Positions 7,140-8,984 of a DNA stretch of 8,984 nucleotides are shown piece by piece. Position 1 is the stretch's first letter. Each line of letters opens with the position of its first letter. The notes beneath the pieces are model-generated. The model saw only the letters and a program-made list of their open reading frames with translations, made no database searches and was not told the DNA's origin. The DNA is from Accumulibacter sp. (lineage in GTDB: Bacteria; Pseudomonadota; Gammaproteobacteria; Burkholderiales; Rhodocyclaceae), in the NCBI GenBank assembly GCA_031284185.1, contig JAITAJ010000358.1, positions 1 to 8,984 on the forward strand, in the 5' to 3' direction. A program made the position numbers and the translations under genes.

Positions 7140-7913
7140 ATGATCAGCGTCGTGGCGCTCATCCCCGAGTGCGAGGGGGCCGCGCGGGATTGGGCGCGAC
7201 GGCTCGGCTTGCCGCTCGGCGGACGGGAAACGTATCAATTACAGGTCGGGCCGGACGGATTGCGGCTCGCCTGGGCCGGTCCCGACGCGCCGCGGCCGAT
7301 CCGTGTGGATTTCACGGCGGGAGCGGCGGCGCACCGGCGGCGGTTCGGGGGCGGCAACGGACAGATGATCGCCCGGGCCGTCGGCGTCGCGTCCGGGATA
7401 CGCCCCACCGTCCTGGACGCCACCGCGGGACTCGGGGGCGATGCCTTCGCGCTGGCGAGCCTGGGGTGCGAAGTGACGCTGATCGAACGGCATCCGCTGA
7501 TCGCCGTTCTGCTCGAAGACGGCCTGCGCCGGGCGCTGGACGATTCCGCCACGGCGCCGGTCGTCACGCGCATGAGGCTGCGCCGGAGTGACGCCATCGC
7601 GGCGATGCGGGACTGGCCGGATGAAGCGCCGCAGGTCGTCTATCTGGACCCGATGTTTCCGCGACGCGGCAAGAGCGCGTTGGCGAAGAAGGAAATGCGT
7701 CTTTTTCGTCCGCTCGTCGGTGACGACGACGACGCGCCCGCGCTGCTGGAAGCCGCGTTGTCGCTGGCTTCGCACCGTGTCGTCGTGAAAAGGCCGCGTC
7801 ATGCCGCGGCGATCGGCGGCGTGGCGCCGGGCTACGCGCTGGCGGGGAAGTCGAGCCGTTTCGACGTCTATCCGAAGCGTTCGTTCGGTTCAAAAGGCAG
7901 GGCGCCCGCCTGA
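7140..7913 (+). CDS. rsmJ: 16S rRNA m2G1516 methyltransferase RsmJ
   Basis: This 257-residue protein matches RsmJ (formerly YhiQ), which uses S-adenosylmethionine to methylate N2 of G1516 in 16S rRNA. Family blocks are clear: IRVDFTAGAAAHRRRFGGG around 54-72, the SAM-binding loop DATAGLGGDAFALASLG from Asp93, the catalytic-region motif YLDPMFP at 168-174, then KSALAKKEMRLF, VVVKRP and SSRFDVYPKRS. Length is near the usual 250. A GGAG near 7124 is the best ribosome-site candidate, though slightly far from the ATG at 7140. No confident promoter is seen in the 93-base gap after ugpC. Codon choice (many CGG, GCG and GGG) resembles the racemase more than ugp. Confidence 0.93.
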   Translation: MISVVALIPECEGAARDWARRLGLPLGGRETYQLQVGPDGLRLAWAGPDAPRPIRVDFTAGAAAHRRRFGGGNGQMIARAVGVASGIRPTVLDATAGLGGDAFALASLGCEVTLIERHPLIAVLLEDGLRRALDDSATAPVVTRMRLRRSDAIAAMRDWPDEAPQVVYLDPMFPRRGKSALAKKEMRLFRPLVGDDDDAPALLEAALSLASHRVVVKRPRHAAAIGGVAPGYALAGKSSRFDVYPKRSFGSKGRAPA

Positions 7914-7940
7914 TGACCCATTTTTATCCGCGTGTTTGTT

Positions 7941-7969
7941 TTGAATAAACCGCGCGGTTATAGTATCCT
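7941..7969 (+). promoter_or_regulatory. Sigma70-type promoter with a palindromic operator in its spacer
   Basis: TTGAAT at 7941-7946 and TATCCT at 7964-7969 are 17 bases apart, each matching 4/6 of consensus. Transcription should start near 7975-7976, exactly where the folded leader begins. A perfect 12-bp palindrome, AACCGCGCGGTT, fills 7948-7959 between the two boxes, where a bound repressor would block polymerase. No FliA-type or sigma54-type element was recognised. Confidence 0.55.
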
Positions 7970-7974
7970 ATAGA

Positions 7975-8056
7975 GGTGTCTCATCAGCGCGAGCGAACTG
8001 ATGAGCCAAGCGAGGCGGATGCTTGGACACCGCCGTTTCCGGCAGCCTCGCCGGAA
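7975..8056 (+). ncRNA. Structured 5' leader RNA, candidate riboswitch (unrecognised class)
   Basis: Three perfect helices meet with no unpaired junction bases. P1 is GGTGT 7975-7979 with ACACC 8027-8031. P2 is CTCATCAG 7980-7987 with CTGATGAG 7998-8005. P3 is CCAAGC 8006-8011 with GCTTGG 8021-8026. A fourth hairpin follows, TTCCGGC 8037-8043 with GCCGGAA 8050-8056. Its loop contains GCCTC (8045-8049), complementary to GAGGC (8012-8016) in the P3 loop, allowing a loop-loop contact. Competing pairings exist: GGCGG 8014-8018 with CCGCC 8030-8034, and GGAAT 8053-8057 with ATTCC 8092-8096. About 95 bases separate the fourth hairpin from the ATG at 8152. The structure may therefore control the YjfB-like gene. 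I could not match it to a known riboswitch or ribozyme. Confidence 0.55.
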
Positions 8057-8151
8057 TCCCCGAAGGCATGAGTTTGGAACCGAGCTAAAGAATTCCCGAT
8101 TTTTGCCGTCATAGTAGGGACGAAAAGAAATATCATCGAAAGGAGAGAATC

Positions 8152-8340
8152 ATGGACGTATCGAATATTTCAAATCTGTCGACTTCCATCGCGGCGACGA
8201 AGACCAATTCGGCCACGGGCATCGCCGTCCTGAAGAAGGCCCTCGACACACAGGCATCCTCGGCGGCGGGGCTGATTCAGGCCCTGCCACCGCTGCCTTC
8301 CAACACGAACATCGGGCGCAACATCAACATCAAGGCTTGA
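8152..8340 (+). CDS. YjfB-family putative motility protein (62 aa)
   Basis: This short protein matches the YjfB-like family (PF14070, putative motility protein). It has an N-terminal MDVSNISNLSTSIAAT, a central VLKKALDTQASSAAGLIQALPP, and a C-terminal IGRNINIKA close to the family ending. The founding member is B. subtilis YjfB, a member of the sigma-D motility regulon; biochemical function is unknown. There is no signal peptide or membrane segment, and the central part looks like an amphipathic helix. AGGAG at 8141-8145 lies six bases before the ATG, an excellent ribosome site, so the small size is real. No flagellar or chemotaxis gene is nearby. It is probably monocistronic behind its own promoter and long structured leader. 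Confidence 0.85.
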   Translation: MDVSNISNLSTSIAATKTNSATGIAVLKKALDTQASSAAGLIQALPPLPSNTNIGRNINIKA

Positions 8341-8500
8341 CAGGGGATAGAGGATAGAAGTCAGAAGACAGATAATTTGCGGCGCTTCGCGCCGAAAGAG
8401 ATGGAAAAAACCGGGCGCTCGGAGCCTCTGCCCCTTCCAGGGGACAGAAGATGGAAAAACCGGGCGCTCGGGGTCTTTATCCTTTCCAGGGGACAGAAAA
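8341..8500. repeat. Dispersed repeat block with two 50-base tandem units
   Basis: Units at 8401-8450 and 8451-8500 both run ATGGAAAAA(A)CCGGGCGCTCGG, a variable stretch, then TTCCAGGGGACAGAA. Bases 8450-8472 are a perfect 23-base inverted match to 97-119. The adjacent 8360-8394 segment (CAGAAGACAGAT, then a CGGCGC-TTC-GCGCCG hairpin at 8380-8394) is an inverted, diverged version of the left-hand repeat. Short open frames across this region consist of repeat sequence and I do not call them genes. Confidence 0.7.
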
Positions 8501-8502
8501 CG

Positions 8503-8538
8503 GATCGGTACTTTCGGCTTGCGCCAAAAGTACCGATC
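8503..8538. repeat. Long perfect-armed inverted repeat (hairpin)
   Basis: GATCGGTACTTT at 8503-8514 pairs perfectly with AAAGTACCGATC at 8527-8538. Inside, GGC 8516-8518 pairs with GCC 8523-8525, leaving a TTGC loop and one C-A mismatch. A TCTCTCTCTC run follows. It resembles a REP-like element. It could also end transcription from the YjfB-like gene, but no T-tract is present. Confidence 0.6.
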
Positions 8539-8610
8539 TCTCTCTCTCACATCTGCCGGAGCGCCCTCTCCCGCAAGCCATAGGTATCTACCCACCCCTG
8601 ATTCAGCGAG

Positions 8611-8684
8611 AAATCCGCAGGGGCGCGTTGCGCGCGCCCGCCGTGCCTTGAACCATCGACAGCGGTTCAATATCCGCCCCTACA
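8611..8684. repeat. Nested inverted repeats in the gene-free stretch before the IS
   Basis: GGGCGCG at 8621-8627 pairs with CGCGCCC at 8633-8639. AGGGGCG at 8619-8625 is also complementary to CGCCCCT at 8676-8682. The text looks like another dispersed repeat rather than coding sequence. The rest of 8539-8785 holds nothing else I can support. Confidence 0.4.
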
Positions 8685-8785
8685 AGCAGACGCCTTCGGT
8701 ATTACGACACCCGATCAGCGCCTCCTGAAAAAAATATCTTTCATCCAGGGCGGCGGCAAGCGTCATGTTCCTTGGGGGGAGTGGA

Positions 8786-8984
8786 TTAGGGCGTGTTCAC
8801 TCTAATTTTCAAAAATCTGTGATGCTTGGGGAATGGAAATCACTGAAGCGCAATATCACCAGATTGAGGACTGTCTGCCGCGCCAGCGTGGAAACGTCAG
8901 CCTGTCGAATCTTCAAGTCCTGAACGCGATCCTGTATGTAAGCGAGCACGGCTGCAAATGGCGCGGGTTGCCAGAGCGGTTTGG
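8786..8984 (+). mobile_element. Left end of an IS5-family insertion sequence (truncated by the window)
   Basis: The terminal inverted repeat appears to begin at 8789 with GGGCGTGTTCACTC, preceded by TTA at 8786-8788, a plausible three-base target duplication of the TNA type used by some IS5 subgroups. The transposase gene starts 44 bases in. The exact boundary cannot be fixed without the right end. Confidence 0.65.
8833..8984 (+). CDS. IS5-family transposase, N-terminal part (3' truncated)
   Basis: An open frame starts at ATG 8833 and runs off the window after 50 codons without a stop. It begins MEITEAQYHQIEDCLPRQRG and continues NLQVLNAILYVSEHGCKWRGLPERFG. This is the DUF4096-like N-terminal segment of IS5-group transposases, where the WRGLP-RFG motif is characteristic. 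The DDE catalytic residues lie beyond the window. Elements with this N-terminus often split the transposase into two frames joined by frameshifting, which cannot be judged here. Confidence 0.85.
   Translation, partial: MEITEAQYHQIEDCLPRQRGNVSLSNLQVLNAILYVSEHGCKWRGLPERF

Noticed and set aside
7998..8025. CTGATGAG resembles the hammerhead ribozyme core
   Set aside because: After the following helix there is no GAAA segment and no GUC-like cleavage site in place. The CTGATGAG is fully used as the 3' strand of a perfect 8-bp helix.
7975..8100. Leader tested by eye against c-di-GMP-I/II, c-di-AMP, TPP, cobalamin, fluoride, glycine and purine riboswitches
   Set aside because: None of the conserved core words of these classes was found. 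A covariance-model search would be the decisive test.
8377..8728. Small plus-strand open frames after the YjfB-like gene
   Set aside because: They are made of tandem repeats and hairpin sequence, lack ribosome sites, and show no family resemblance.

Overview
The window looks like chromosomal DNA from a GC-rich Gram-negative bacterium, most likely a beta- or gammaproteobacterium. The basis is an RsmJ-type rRNA methyltransferase, a YjfB-like small motility protein, a periplasmic-binding-protein ABC importer with a Sec signal peptide, and sigma70-type promoters. No gene pins the species. All recognisable genes lie on the + strand.

Layout. Bases 1-333 hold a possible tail of an upstream gene and a block of imperfect repeats. 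Bases 334-1752 encode a two-domain Asp/Glu racemase-family protein whose N-terminal half has lost one catalytic cysteine. A UUCG-loop terminator follows at 1908-1934. Bases 1985-7046 form a complete glycerophosphodiester/glycerol-3-phosphate utilisation cluster in the order ugpQ-ugpB-ugpA-ugpE-ugpC. Bases 7140-7913 encode RsmJ. Bases 7941-8340 hold a promoter with a perfect 12-bp palindrome in its spacer, then a highly structured leader RNA, then a 62-codon YjfB-family gene. Bases 8341-8785 carry no gene but are rich in dispersed repeats and hairpins, some matching the block at the left end in inverted orientation. From about 8786 the left end of an IS5-family insertion sequence begins, with the first 50 codons of its transposase before the window ends.

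How the genes fit together. UgpB should bind sn-glycerol-3-phosphate or glycerophosphodiesters in the periplasm. UgpA and UgpE form the membrane channel and UgpC supplies ATP hydrolysis. The UgpQ-type phosphodiesterase would cleave imported diesters to glycerol-3-phosphate and an alcohol, giving carbon and phosphate from membrane-lipid debris. The racemase and rsmJ have no obvious metabolic link to ugp and look like flanking genes.

The item most worth follow-up is the leader RNA before the YjfB-like gene (7975 to about 8100). Three helices join with no unpaired junction bases, and a fourth hairpin loop is complementary to one of the helix loops. I do not recognise it as a known riboswitch class.
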